From Clostridiales bacterium (lineage in GTDB: Bacteria > Bacillota > Clostridia > Oscillospirales > Oscillospiraceae), in assembly GCA_019423635.1 (NCBI GenBank), contig JAHZBA010000023.1, positions 1 through 43,649 on the forward strand: a stretch of 43,649 nt of DNA, in the 5' to 3' direction. This document shows positions 1 through 7,974 of this stretch, piece by piece. Within the stretch, counting starts at the first letter, position 1. Each line of letters opens with the position of its first letter. The position numbers and the translations under genes were made by a program. Below the pieces are notes generated by a model. The model did not search any database. It worked only from the letters and a program-made list of their open reading frames with translations, and was not told the DNA's origin.

Positions 1-65
1 CCGCCCAGCCAGGAGCGGGGATCGTAGCCGTAGGTGTTGGAGTCGCCAAAGCAGATGACATTCAT
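1..65 (-). CDS. SGNH/GDSL-family hydrolase, N-terminal fragment
   Basis: Only the first 21 codons lie in the window; the gene continues past position 1. The peptide opens MNVICFGDSNTYGYDP, which contains the block I motif GDSN of SGNH/GDSL esterases, with the nucleophilic serine in GDS. Its ATG overlaps the stop of the upstream kinase gene (ATGA, 63-65 versus 62-64), so it is probably translationally coupled and the fourth gene of the mcrB-mcrC-kinase operon. Substrate cannot be inferred from this fragment. Confidence 0.75.
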   Translation of the reverse strand, partial: MNVICFGDSNTYGYDPRSWLG

Positions 66-586
66 TCCGCACCGCCTCCAATATTCACCTGATATGCCCC
101 ATCGATCAAGGTGTACTCGATACCATATTTCCGGCACTGCTCCAACACCTCGGCGTTGTCCCGGATTAGGCTCTCCAAGGTGCAGTCCTCATCGTCCATC
201 CTGTGTTCTATGGCGCTGGCGTATGTCTTGATGTCGTGGTAATGCGCCCGGATGTATGCCTCGCTCATGACCAGGCAGCGGTATTGGATATGGGCGCGGT
301 ACGCCTCTTCAAAATCCCTGGCCCAGTCGAAAGGAATATAGCAGCCCTCCACGATGAGATTTTGCCGGTTTTCAATGGCCGTCTTGATGATCTCCCGAAC
401 CACAGGCCACAGGTAGTCCGTCAGCTCTCGGTCGCGGCTCTCAGGGGTGAGGGAGGTATAGCCGCTCCGAATCAGCCCCATCTTCAGGTGGTCAATGGAG
501 AGATAGGGGTATCCGTATTTCTCCAGCAGCCTTTGGGCCAGGAGCGTTTTCCCGGTGTGAGATGCCCCCGCAATCAGAATAATCAT
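62..586 (-). CDS. P-loop kinase-like NTPase
   Basis: A 174-aa protein opening MIILIAGASHTGKT, a Walker A loop (GASHTGKT, residues 7-14) at the very N terminus, as in small-molecule kinases of the adenylate-kinase / 2-phosphoglycerate-kinase-like groups. No other domain is visible. The start lies 3 bp after the mcrC stop, and the stop overlaps the next gene by 4 bp, so the four genes look like one transcript. The phosphoryl acceptor is unknown. It could be a metabolic kinase carried beside the restriction genes or an accessory part of the defence operon; the sequence does not decide. Confidence 0.75.
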   Translation of the reverse strand: MIILIAGASHTGKTLLAQRLLEKYGYPYLSIDHLKMGLIRSGYTSLTPESRDRELTDYLWPVVREIIKTAIENRQNLIVEGCYIPFDWARDFEEAYRAHIQYRCLVMSEAYIRAHYHDIKTYASAIEHRMDDEDCTLESLIRDNAEVLEQCRKYGIEYTLIDGAYQVNIGGGAE

Positions 587-589
587 ACG

Positions 590-1657
590 TTACACCACAT
601 TCTCCACGGTACGTTTGCCCGGCGATGCAACCCCCGCGGCAATCGCGTCCAGCTTTTTTGCAATATTGGTAAAATCACAATCCAGGTCCAGCGTCTTTAC
701 GCTGATCGTATTCCCGCTGATCTGATAGTCATTGTCCGGCTGGACCTCATCGTCCGTTCCGGCGTACAGCAGCATCCCCGCCACGCTCTCGTCAGGGGCG
801 GCGGGCCAGTTCTTGACGTAGGCGAAAATCTGATACAAGTTGTTGGAGTGGACCGTTCGGGTCATATAGGGCGCTTTCATCTGCATATTGTGGGAGTAAT
901 ATTTTGCGTCGATGATCAGCGTTTTCCCGGTCTCTCTGCTGGATAATACGATATCCGTCTGCATGGCGGGAAGCTGCGCGTCATGGCCGTCGCTGACCGC
1001 CCACTTGATCCACGGCGCGTACGCCTTGAGCGCCGGGTGTTCCCTCTGATAGTAGCCGAGAATGAACTTCTCGTACAGCTTCGCCATGCTCTGGTCATCC
1101 AGATACTCCATCATCCTGAAGGCCCCGGCGGACTCCGTCTGGAGCATCCCCTTGAGGAGCATCTGACAGACGGCAAGGATCATGCGGTAGGTCTGGTTGT
1201 TCCGGTCATAAGGGATATTCCAGTTGATGGTGTGAATATCCAGAGGGGTGACCCCGTCAAAAAAGGCCAGCAGCCTGCGCAGCTCCTTTTTCCTGGGTCT
1301 GGACAGGTTGGACCGGAGCAGCACAGACAGAGTCGTCTTGATGATCCGGTTTTGGTAGGCGTCAACAGAAAACTCATCGCAGGCACAGACCAGCTGCTTT
1401 TTCCGGATGGTCAGCGTCCGGATGGAAGTGTTGATTTCGATCTTTCCCCGCGGGACGGACAGCGCCTCCTCCCGCGTAATGTACTGCCGGGTCAGCCCGC
1501 GCTTGATCTGGGTGGAGACGCCCCGGCAGAGGATGGCCGCCAGCAGCTCCAGCCCGTTTTCAAACTCCTCCGACGCCACATCCCGGTAGCCCTTTTCGTG
1601 GAGCACCTGGAAGGCATAGGCCAGCATATAGTAGATGTTCCGGACCCTGCGGATCAT
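590..1657 (-). CDS. mcrC: McrC-like endonuclease subunit of a type IV (McrBC-type) restriction system
   Basis: A 355-aa McrC-family protein. The N-terminal part opens IRNIYYMLAYAF-like (MIRRVRNIYYMLAYAF), typical of McrC. The C-terminal part has a PD-(D/E)XK nuclease core: D235 in MQTDIVLS and D250-A-K252 in LIIDAKYY, with E196 as a possible upstream acidic residue. In the known system McrC binds an McrB hexamer, stimulates its GTPase and cleaves modified DNA. The start overlaps the mcrB stop by 4 bp (ATGA), indicating coupling. The nuclease residues look intact, so an active enzyme is expected. Confidence 0.88.
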   Translation of the reverse strand: MIRRVRNIYYMLAYAFQVLHEKGYRDVASEEFENGLELLAAILCRGVSTQIKRGLTRQYITREEALSVPRGKIEINTSIRTLTIRKKQLVCACDEFSVDAYQNRIIKTTLSVLLRSNLSRPRKKELRRLLAFFDGVTPLDIHTINWNIPYDRNNQTYRMILAVCQMLLKGMLQTESAGAFRMMEYLDDQSMAKLYEKFILGYYQREHPALKAYAPWIKWAVSDGHDAQLPAMQTDIVLSSRETGKTLIIDAKYYSHNMQMKAPYMTRTVHSNNLYQIFAYVKNWPAAPDESVAGMLLYAGTDDEVQPDNDYQISGNTISVKTLDLDCDFTNIAKKLDAIAAGVASPGKRTVENVV

Positions 1658-3771
1658 TTGATGGCCTCCCGCATAGCAAGGCTCCAGTCCTTGACCTTTG
1701 CCGGCTCGTCAAACCAGTACTCCCTGAGCAGCGGGATCAGCTCAAACTCCACCACGGAGCGCAGCCACTCATCACTGATGTTGATATTCGTGCAGAAATA
1801 GCTGTGGCCGATGCGGAAGCCCTCGCCCAGAGAATCGTCCTCGGTGATCTCTCTGTTCAAGCGTTCCACGGTCTCCACAAGGCGGTTGAATTTGACGTTG
1901 TTGATCTTCGCCTTGTACGCCTGGAACCCGGCGGAAGAGAACGCCGGCGGCATCTCAAAGAAGGCGAAGCGGCGGCGCAGGGCATAGTCCAGCATGGCAA
2001 GGCTGCGGTCCGCCGTGTTCATCATGCCGATGATGTAGATGTTGCTGGGAATGGAGAACTGCTCGTCCGCATAGAGGAGCTGCAGCTCCACACCCCGCTT
2101 GTCGCTCTCGATCAGCATGAACAGCTCTCCGAAGATCTTGCTCAGATTGCCCCGGTTGATCTCGTCGATGATAAAGAAATAGGGGCGTTCATCGTCTTCC
2201 TCCGCTTTTCGGCAAAACTCATAGAACACGCCTTTTTTCAGCGTAAAGCCCGTCTCCGTGGGCCGGAACCCCATGATGAAGTCCTCGTAGCTGTAGCTCT
2301 GGTGGAACTGCACCATCTGTACGCGGGAGGTATCCTTTTCCCCCATGATGGAGTAGGCCAGCCGTTTGGCGGCGAAGGTCTTGCCCACGCCGGGAGCGCC
2401 CTGGAGGATCACGTTCTTCTTGGTCAGAAGAAGCGCTTTGAGGGTTTGATAACGTTCCTCGTCCATATAGACGTCCTGGAGGAAATCCTCGGCAGTGTAG
2501 GGATCATAAGCGGCTGCTTCTTCCCCGGCATCAAGGGAGTCTTCCGGTTTGCCTTCGTCGAACAAAGCCTGCATTTTCTTCAAAAAGTCCGTGTATGGGG
2601 TCATATCGGTGAGAGTTTTCATCACATATTGATCCGGATGTTCCCACTCGCCCTTGTCCGTCCATCGAACCCTGCGGATATGGCAGAACTCACCCCGCTG
2701 TTTGTCATAGATATATTCGCCCTGGACGACGCCCCGACCCACGACCTTTTTCAGCCCTTTTTTCACAAAAACCACATCGCCCGGCTTGATCTCGTTGGCA
2801 AACTGCCAGGTTGCCAACACCTGGTTCTTGTAAGAGCCGGTGCCGCCGTACAGCTCACGCATTTTGGCCCGCATTTCCTCTTTTGAGCTGTAGGCCGACA
2901 AATCGCCCATCCCCGGCCAGCCGATTGCCATAATGCCCTCGGCGTAGTCGCTCTCCCAGTTGGCAGAACCGTCTCCCGCGGCGTAGAGCCAGTAACGGGT
3001 TGCGGCGGTGCCTATGACCAGTACGGCGTCGCTGGACTCCTTGGGGATGATCCCGTCAAAAATATCCTCCTCAAAGGAAATATCTATATGATTTTGCTCG
3101 GCGATCTTCCGGCAGCTCCGGCGGATACTTGTGGATTTATTGCCGGTTTGACCGTAGTAATACTTGATGTTCTCCAGTGTCGCCCGCAGAGCATTGCCCA
3201 GCTTGTCCCGCCCATAGTCCTGACCAATATGGACAATAAAGTAGGTAGTCAGTTCCGTGTTCATTTTCCAACTGTACTTTTCTCCCGCCGCCATACATGC
3301 AAGACGGTTGACAAAGATACTAAGTGATCTCTCCCCGAAACATGGAACCTCTATGCACAGAGCTTTTACCGCATCCTTGTCACTCATTTCCCCGTCATAC
3401 ACCCGTTTGGCGTATTGATAGATCGTGGCCTCGCAGTCGTACTCATAGCCGATGTACTGCCGTACCCCGCCCCTGGAGTCAAGAAACTCCTTGAGCATGG
3501 TCAGATCCCTGCCATATCCTTTGGCCCGCTCCTCGGCCCGCTTCGACATGACCTCATTTTTCAAATAGTTCAGCAGATCCTGCCGTGCCGCCGCCATGGA
3601 GGCATCGTCCGCAAAGCATTTCCAAAAAGACAGAGCAATCGTATTCTGGTACAGATAGAACGCATCAGAGACATGGGTGCTGACCGTGCTGTCTGCCCAG
3701 TCGGGGTGTGTCTGCCGCAGGTAGTCTTTATATTCGCCCTTGACTCTGGTAACGGTGCTTTGAATATCCAT
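1654..3771 (-). CDS. mcrB: McrB-like AAA+ GTPase with an EVE/PUA-like recognition domain
   Basis: 705 aa from the ATG at 3771, preferred over the in-frame GTG at 3789 because an AGGAG lies about 10 bases before it. Residues 1-235 are helical and unassigned. Residues about 245-390 look like an EVE/PUA-type modified-base reader (IGTAATRYWLYAAG, DVVFVKKGLKKVVGRGVV). The C-terminal AAA+ motor has Walker A GAPGVGKT (458-465), Walker B FFIIDEINRG (532-541) and the McrB-type motif MNTADRS (about 584-590). Known McrB proteins recognise modified cytosines and translocate DNA for McrC; modification specificity here is inferred only from the reader-like domain. First gene of the operon, divergent from fic. 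Confidence 0.87.
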   Translation of the reverse strand: MDIQSTVTRVKGEYKDYLRQTHPDWADSTVSTHVSDAFYLYQNTIALSFWKCFADDASMAAARQDLLNYLKNEVMSKRAEERAKGYGRDLTMLKEFLDSRGGVRQYIGYEYDCEATIYQYAKRVYDGEMSDKDAVKALCIEVPCFGERSLSIFVNRLACMAAGEKYSWKMNTELTTYFIVHIGQDYGRDKLGNALRATLENIKYYYGQTGNKSTSIRRSCRKIAEQNHIDISFEEDIFDGIIPKESSDAVLVIGTAATRYWLYAAGDGSANWESDYAEGIMAIGWPGMGDLSAYSSKEEMRAKMRELYGGTGSYKNQVLATWQFANEIKPGDVVFVKKGLKKVVGRGVVQGEYIYDKQRGEFCHIRRVRWTDKGEWEHPDQYVMKTLTDMTPYTDFLKKMQALFDEGKPEDSLDAGEEAAAYDPYTAEDFLQDVYMDEERYQTLKALLLTKKNVILQGAPGVGKTFAAKRLAYSIMGEKDTSRVQMVQFHQSYSYEDFIMGFRPTETGFTLKKGVFYEFCRKAEEDDERPYFFIIDEINRGNLSKIFGELFMLIESDKRGVELQLLYADEQFSIPSNIYIIGMMNTADRSLAMLDYALRRRFAFFEMPPAFSSAGFQAYKAKINNVKFNRLVETVERLNREITEDDSLGEGFRIGHSYFCTNINISDEWLRSVVEFELIPLLREYWFDEPAKVKDWSLAMREAIK

Positions 3772-3821
3772 TGTGTTTTCACTCCTCACCCAGCAGTTTT
3801 ACGCATCATTCCATCTATATG

Positions 3822-3850
3822 ATAATACACGATTCAGCGTATCCTATCAA
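3822..3850 (-). promoter_or_regulatory. Promoter of the mcrB-mcrC operon
   Basis: On the minus strand, TTGATA (3845-3850) and TATTAT (3822-3827) are separated by 17 bp, about 50 bases before the mcrB ATG. Good sigma-A match; not experimentally supported. Confidence 0.65.
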
Positions 3851-3976
3851 CTTAATTCTACGGGATCAGCGGATGATCTTGCAGAAGTCTCGCTGTTTCG
3901 ATAGGCGGCAGGATGGCCCGCCGCCGACATTATTTGTCTCCTGAGCAGACAGCGCACTTTTACTGAAAGTTGTTTC

Positions 3977-4040
3977 TTGCCAATATCGGCAAAATACCTC
4001 AAATCATCGACGAGGATATTCTGTTGTATTTTTGCCGATA
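3977..4040. promoter_or_regulatory. Candidate operator: palindrome plus half-site upstream of fic
   Basis: TTGCCAATATCGGCAA (3977-3992) is a near-perfect palindrome. Its right half, TATCGGCAAAATA (3984-3996), returns in inverted orientation as TATTTTTGCCGATA (4027-4040), which covers the -35/spacer of the fic promoter. Since the Fic protein starts with a helix-turn-helix, autoregulation is a natural inference. Confidence 0.5.
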
Positions 4041-4052
4041 ACGAGATATAAT
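4024..4052 (+). promoter_or_regulatory. Promoter of fic
   Basis: TTGTAT (4024-4029), a 17-bp spacer and a perfect TATAAT (4047-4052), followed by GGAGG at 4071 and the ATG at 4083. Confidence 0.7.
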
Positions 4053-4082
4053 ATAGCTACCATGATCCCTGGAGGCTATGTT

Positions 4083-4973
4083 ATGGAATATCTCTCTGTT
4101 GCAAAAACAGCGGAAAAATGGAACATTTCACAGCGCAGTGTGCGTAACTACTGTGCCAAAGGTCGGGTACCGGGCGCATTTCTCACCGGCAAAACCTGGA
4201 ATATTCCCGCCGATGCGGAGAAGCCTGGCCGCGCAAAGAGGAAGGACGCCGCTCCCGCAACGCTGCTGGATATTCTGAAGGAGGAACGGTCTGCAAAGCG
4301 GACGGGCGGGATCTACCACAAAATCCAGATTGACCTGACCTACAACTCCAATCACATGGAGGGCAGCCGCCTGACCCATGACCAGACCCGATATATTTAC
4401 GAAACCAACACGATCGGCCTTATGGGTGAAAGCGTCAACGTAGATGACGTGATCGAGACCGCAAATCATTTCCGCTGTGTCGACCTGGTGATCAACGCGG
4501 CGAAAGCGCCCCTGACAGAAAAGTTCATCAAGGGACTGCACGCCGCCCTAAAAGCCGGTACCACCGACAGCCGCCAGAGCTGGTTCGCTGTGGGTGATTA
4601 CAAAAAAATGCCCAACGAAGTGGGCGGTATGGAAACCGCACTGCCGGAGGAGACAGCAGACAGGATGCGGGATTTACTGGCGGAGTACAACGGCGGTCAC
4701 GCAAAAACGCTGCATGACTTGATTGATTTCCATGTCCGTTTTGAGCGGATCCACCCGTTCCAGGACGGCAACGGCAGAGTCGGGCGCTTGATCCTTTTCA
4801 AGGAATGCCTGAAGTATGGAATCGTCCCATTTATCATTGAAGACGATTTGAAGCTGTTTTATTATCGCGGCCTGAAGGAATGGGGACATGAAAACGGTTA
4901 CCTCACAGATACAATCCTGACTGCTCAGGACCGTTTCAAAAAATACCTGGATTATTTCCGTATTCGGTACTGA
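4083..4973 (+). CDS. HTH-Fic protein (AMPylase/filamentation-type, self-inhibited class II)
   Basis: 296 aa from the ATG at 4083, which has GGAGG seven bases upstream; an earlier in-frame ATG at 4032 lies inside the promoter and is rejected. Residues 1-50 form an excisionase/MerR-like winged helix-turn-helix (LSVAKTAEKWNISQRSVRNY). The Fic core carries HPFQDGNGR at residues 224-232, matching HPFx(D/E)GN(G/K)R, so the catalytic His and phosphate-binding loop are intact. S89-NHM-E93-G94 fits the (S/T)xxxE(G/N) inhibitory helix placed N-terminal to the Fic core (class II). Fic enzymes usually transfer AMP to a hydroxyl of a target protein; the target here is unknown. Sits in the accessory segment beside mcrBC, with possible operator sites overlapping its promoter. 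Confidence 0.9.
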   Translation: MEYLSVAKTAEKWNISQRSVRNYCAKGRVPGAFLTGKTWNIPADAEKPGRAKRKDAAPATLLDILKEERSAKRTGGIYHKIQIDLTYNSNHMEGSRLTHDQTRYIYETNTIGLMGESVNVDDVIETANHFRCVDLVINAAKAPLTEKFIKGLHAALKAGTTDSRQSWFAVGDYKKMPNEVGGMETALPEETADRMRDLLAEYNGGHAKTLHDLIDFHVRFERIHPFQDGNGRVGRLILFKECLKYGIVPFIIEDDLKLFYYRGLKEWGHENGYLTDTILTAQDRFKKYLDYFRIRY

Positions 4974-5122
4974 CCTATTCTTTGAATATAGCATGTTAAA
5001 ATCTGATATATCCGCATCACGAAAAAGCCGTCCAGATGCGCCACAGCAGCGTGGGGGGATTTCTCAAAGAGGCAACAAACCCTTCGGCTGTGCCGAGGGG
5101 TCTGTTCTCTCTGGAGCCGGAA

Positions 5123-5866
5123 TCAATCCGCCCCGGCCGCTTCTTTTTTTGCCCGAACCAACAGCATCATGGGCCGCCGCAGCTCATCTTTCATGCCCGG
5201 AATCTCCAGCATTTCCTCGGACGGCTGAACCTCCTCCACCACCTCCAGGGTAAATCTGCAGTGGAGAAGACCCATGAGGATCTGCGTCAAGGTATGGTGC
5301 TGCTTGACTACTTCACAGCCCAGAAACCGTGTCACCCGCCGTCCAGGGCGGTAATAATCATCCACAGGCCAATACTTGGGGGTTCCGTCTTCCCCGTAGA
5401 TCCAATCCTGATGAACGCCGGACGTAAAGACGGGATGCTCAATATTGAACAGGAAGATGCCGCCGGGCCGCAGCGTCCGCCAGACATTCCGGAACATCTG
5501 GTCCAGATTCTCAATGTAGTGCAGCGCCAGATTGGACACCACCACATCCCAGGCGCTTTCGGGGTACTCATACGCCTCGATTCCGCAGTGCCGGTATTGG
5601 ATCTTCTCATCCCGGTTTCTCCGCGCTGCCTCTGCCAGCATCTTCTCACTCAAGTCGATGCCAAGCACTTTGGCCGCCCCATGGTCCGCGGCGTATTTGC
5701 AGTGCCAGCCGTAGCCGCATCCCAGGTCCAGCACGGCCATACCGTCCAGAGGCGGAAACAGCGGCTTCAGCTGATGCCACTCTCCGGCGGCTGTCAAACC
5801 GCCTTTGCTTCGATCCATCTGGGCGTATTGGGCAAAGAATACCTCATTATCATACTCATTGGGCAT
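5123..5866 (-). CDS. Class I SAM-dependent methyltransferase
   Basis: 247 aa from the ATG at 5866 (GGAG seven bases upstream). Motif I VLDLGCGYG at residues 45-53 binds SAM; the acidic motif II residue is in LGIDLSEKML, and the post-motif IV region reads VVVSNLALHYIENL, typical of the UbiE/type-11 group acting on small molecules. No substrate can be named. It ends about 150 bp from the end of fic (convergent) and is the last whole gene before the tRNA-Pro fragment, so it probably belongs to the integrated element. Confidence 0.88.
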   Translation of the reverse strand: MPNEYDNEVFFAQYAQMDRSKGGLTAAGEWHQLKPLFPPLDGMAVLDLGCGYGWHCKYAADHGAAKVLGIDLSEKMLAEAARRNRDEKIQYRHCGIEAYEYPESAWDVVVSNLALHYIENLDQMFRNVWRTLRPGGIFLFNIEHPVFTSGVHQDWIYGEDGTPKYWPVDDYYRPGRRVTRFLGCEVVKQHHTLTQILMGLLHCRFTLEVVEEVQPSEEMLEIPGMKDELRRPMMLLVRAKKEAAGAD

Positions 5867-6229
5867 AACATCTCCTGGCCTTTCTGCGAAAAGTAAAATT
5901 GTCAATCAGTGCAAAATGATTGTGGAGTTCATTGTACCATCTCCACCTGCAAGATACAACTGCACCCAAGGCAGAGGTGAAAAATGACTTGCATCTCCGC
6001 CCCAACAGAGGTACAATACCCCAAACCGAAAACCAGAAAAGAGCCCTTCCCTCCAGGCGCGGCACTCCTGCCGCACCTGGTCGAGAAGGGCTCTTTGACC
6101 ACATATTTGACCACACCCAGCGCCGGAGCACCTGGAAACAGTGGATTTAAGGCCGTCAGAGAGTACCGGAAATCGAACAGAAAACAATGGAAACCACCAC
6201 AAACAACCACAAAAAATTTAGTTCAACCG
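5867..6229. other. Gene-free stretch left of the tRNA-Pro junction
   Basis: About 360 bp without a convincing gene. A plus-strand frame near 6095-6220 reads LTTYLTTPS and then a basic tail, faintly like the C-terminal tails of Clostridial tyrosine integrases, but it is too short and too weak to annotate. I see no promoter or hairpin of note. Confidence 0.3.
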
Positions 6230-6274
6230 TTTGGGACCAAGGTCAGGCTGGTTCGACTCCAGTCACTCGGACCA
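6230..6274 (+). other. 3' fragment of tRNA-Pro(TGG): attachment-site remnant
   Basis: From the anticodon loop TTTGGGA (6230-6236; anticodon TGG) the sequence continues as a normal tRNA: 3' anticodon stem CCAAG, variable loop, T-arm GCTGG-TTCGACT-CCAGT (6247-6263), acceptor 3' strand CACTCGG, discriminator A and an encoded CCA (6272-6274). The five bases before the loop (AACCG) cannot pair with CCAAG and no D-arm or 5' acceptor strand (CCGAGTG expected) exists, so the gene is cut at the anticodon loop. Tyrosine integrases often cross over at that point; the complete tRNA would lie off-window to the left. Confidence 0.75.
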
Positions 6275-6306
6275 CGGGTGGGTTCTTATAGGACCCACCC
6301 GTTTTA
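6274..6306 (+). terminator. tRNA-Pro terminator
   Basis: ACGGGTGGGT (6274-6283) pairs with ACCCACCCGT (6293-6302), followed by a T-run. It directly abuts the CCA end, as expected for the original downstream flank of the tRNA gene. Confidence 0.75.
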
Positions 6307-6315
6307 ATTTACATG

Positions 6316-6344
6316 TTGATCATTTCTGTAGAATCATGTATAAT
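6316..6344 (+). promoter_or_regulatory. Promoter of the AT-rich membrane-protein gene
   Basis: TTGATC (6316-6321), 17-bp spacer, TATAAT (6339-6344), then AGGAGG at 6354-6359 and the ATG at 6369. Confidence 0.7.
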
Positions 6345-6368
6345 AAAAAAGATAGGAGGTATTCTGTG

Positions 6369-7112
6369 ATGAATAAATGGATAGCGTCTATAATATCTTT
6401 GGTTTTAGCTGTTGTTTTTGGTATTGCATGTTACTTTATGCCTGAGAAAGTTGATTTATTTTGGGCTATCGTTGTTTCTATATTGACATTTCTGATATCT
6501 TTTGTTTTTGTAGAACTCACCGCACATATCAAAAAAATTGAAGATAGTGACATAAATAGCAACTATAAATTTTTTAAAGATTCAGGAATATCAGAGTATC
6601 AAAACGATTTTTCAAAACTTGATTTTACTTCGTGTATTTCAGGAGCCACTCATATTAAACTTGTATTATTATATTCCAGCAATTTTATTGTTAAGTATAT
6701 TGATAGCTTACGGAGGTTTGTTGAACGGGAAGGCTCAACTTTTGAAATAATACTGTTGACGAATAAAAAGCACACCAATTCATTTAAATATATATCAGAT
6801 AAATTTGGATATGGAGAAGACAAATTATATGAGAAAATAAACGATTTCGTTAAACTCCTCCGTGATGATTTGCTCCCATATAAGAGCCCGAAAAGCAGCA
6901 TAGAATTATTTTTCACCAACTATATCCCCGCATATGCTCTATATATGTTTGATGAGTATGCGTATATTACACTCTACAAGACTGCTCCACAAAGGACTAC
7001 AGTTATTCCATGTTTTCGTATTGAGCGAGCGTATGACTCATCATTTTTTTATTTTTTAATAAATGATTTTGATGATATCAAAAAGGGTAGCGAATCACAG
7101 AATCTTAGATAA
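6369..7112 (+). CDS. Unknown two-helix membrane protein with cytoplasmic domain, AT-rich
   Basis: 247 aa from the ATG at 6369, nine bases after AGGAGG. Two hydrophobic helices lie at about residues 5-22 and 32-52 (IASIISLVLAVVFGIACYFM; AIVVSILTFLISFVFVEL), then a charged soluble domain of about 190 residues. That domain has alternating strands and helices (IKLVLLYSSNF, FEIILLTNK, ALYMFDEYAYITLYK) loosely like the phospholipase-D fold, but no HKD motif is present. Base composition and codons (ATA, TTA, AAA) differ sharply from every neighbour, so it is recent foreign DNA next to an integration site. A defence effector is possible; nothing in the sequence proves it. Confidence 0.75.
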   Translation: MNKWIASIISLVLAVVFGIACYFMPEKVDLFWAIVVSILTFLISFVFVELTAHIKKIEDSDINSNYKFFKDSGISEYQNDFSKLDFTSCISGATHIKLVLLYSSNFIVKYIDSLRRFVEREGSTFEIILLTNKKHTNSFKYISDKFGYGEDKLYEKINDFVKLLRDDLLPYKSPKSSIELFFTNYIPAYALYMFDEYAYITLYKTAPQRTTVIPCFRIERAYDSSFFYFLINDFDDIKKGSESQNLR

Positions 7113-7383
7113 GGCGTGTAAACACTAATATAGGATGGCATATTAAGGATAAACCTCTTGCTGACGACCAACAAACCCTTGATATGACGAGCTTTCTTGA
7201 AGTCCTACTCGGACCAGCTCAGAAGTTCCCGCCACCGCTCCGTTTCCGGCTTCGCCGAGAACTGCGCTCTGGTGGGAATTTCTTCGCTTTCCCCCGCAAT
7301 TCGCTCCGCTGGACTTGCGGCGGAGAAAGAATGGGGGATTGCGGAGACTTGGGGTTGAAAAATCAATTTTAACCGCTTACTCC
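7113..7383. other. Intergenic junction, second tRNA-end-like motif
   Basis: No gene seen. At 7207-7216 ACTCGGACCA repeats the last ten bases of the tRNA-Pro fragment, preceded by AGTC with two extra bases. After it the DNA returns to the GC-rich host style, with imperfect inverted repeats (near 7223-7270 and 7295-7350). Confidence 0.4.
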
Positions 7384-7421
7384 AAAAGCCCCTGAGATCA
7401 CCTGATCTCAGGGGCCTTTTC
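7384..7421. terminator. Rho-independent terminator, works on either strand
   Basis: CCCCTGAGATCA pairs with TGATCTCAGGGG; A-run on the left and T-run on the right. Confidence 0.75.
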
Positions 7422-7562
7422 CTTGACCAAGGCGAGCTGGTTTCCTGCCCGCTTTCTCTGCGTCGTCACTGTCTTGGCGTGATTGCCTTTTCTTCCTGCC
7501 TGTGCTATCCTATCAAATATCACCGTTCCCGTCATAGGAAGCAGCTGCCGGAGGCACATATT

Positions 7563-7973
7563 ATGATTCGAGATATTATGAAGGACGAGACCTTCCTCTC
7601 CCAAAAAGCAGAGCCTGCCACGCCTGACGATCTGCCCGTCGCCCAGGACCTGCTGGACACCCTAACCGCCCACAGGGACGGCTGCGTGGGCATGGCGGCC
7701 AACATGATCGGCGTCAACAAGCGAATCATCATCTTTGACAACGAGGGCAAATATATGGTCATGTTCAACCCGGAGATTATCAAAAGATCCGGGCCTTACG
7801 AGGCGGAGGAGGGCTGTCTCTCCCTCACCGGAACCCGAAAGGCCAGGCGCTGGCAGTCCATCAAGGTACGGTATCAGAACGAGCAGTTTCAGACCCGCTT
7901 CAAGACCTTTACCGGCTGGACGGCCCAGATCATCCAGCACGAGATCGACCACTGCGAGGGGGTGCTGATCTGA
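7563..7973 (+). CDS. def: Peptide deformylase, short form
   Basis: 136 aa from the ATG at 7563 (GGAGG eight bases before). All three deformylase motifs are visible: GCVGMAA (40-46, variant of GxGLAA), EEGCLS (82-87, metal ligand C85) and QHEIDH (125-130, two His ligands and catalytic Glu). The enzyme removes formyl from N-terminal Met of new proteins. It is shorter than the usual 150-185 aa and has V-G-M in place of the canonical loop residues, so it may be a secondary deformylase. It stands away from any fmt gene and heads a run with the HEAT-like gene and yaaA. Confidence 0.85.
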   Translation: MIRDIMKDETFLSQKAEPATPDDLPVAQDLLDTLTAHRDGCVGMAANMIGVNKRIIIFDNEGKYMVMFNPEIIKRSGPYEAEEGCLSLTGTRKARRWQSIKVRYQNEQFQTRFKTFTGWTAQIIQHEIDHCEGVLI

Positions 7974-7974
7974 T

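Noticed and set aside
6095..6220. Integrase C-terminal tail
   Set aside because: The LTTYLTT phrase is suggestive but there is no catalytic Arg/His/Tyr region and the frame is too short to support a call.
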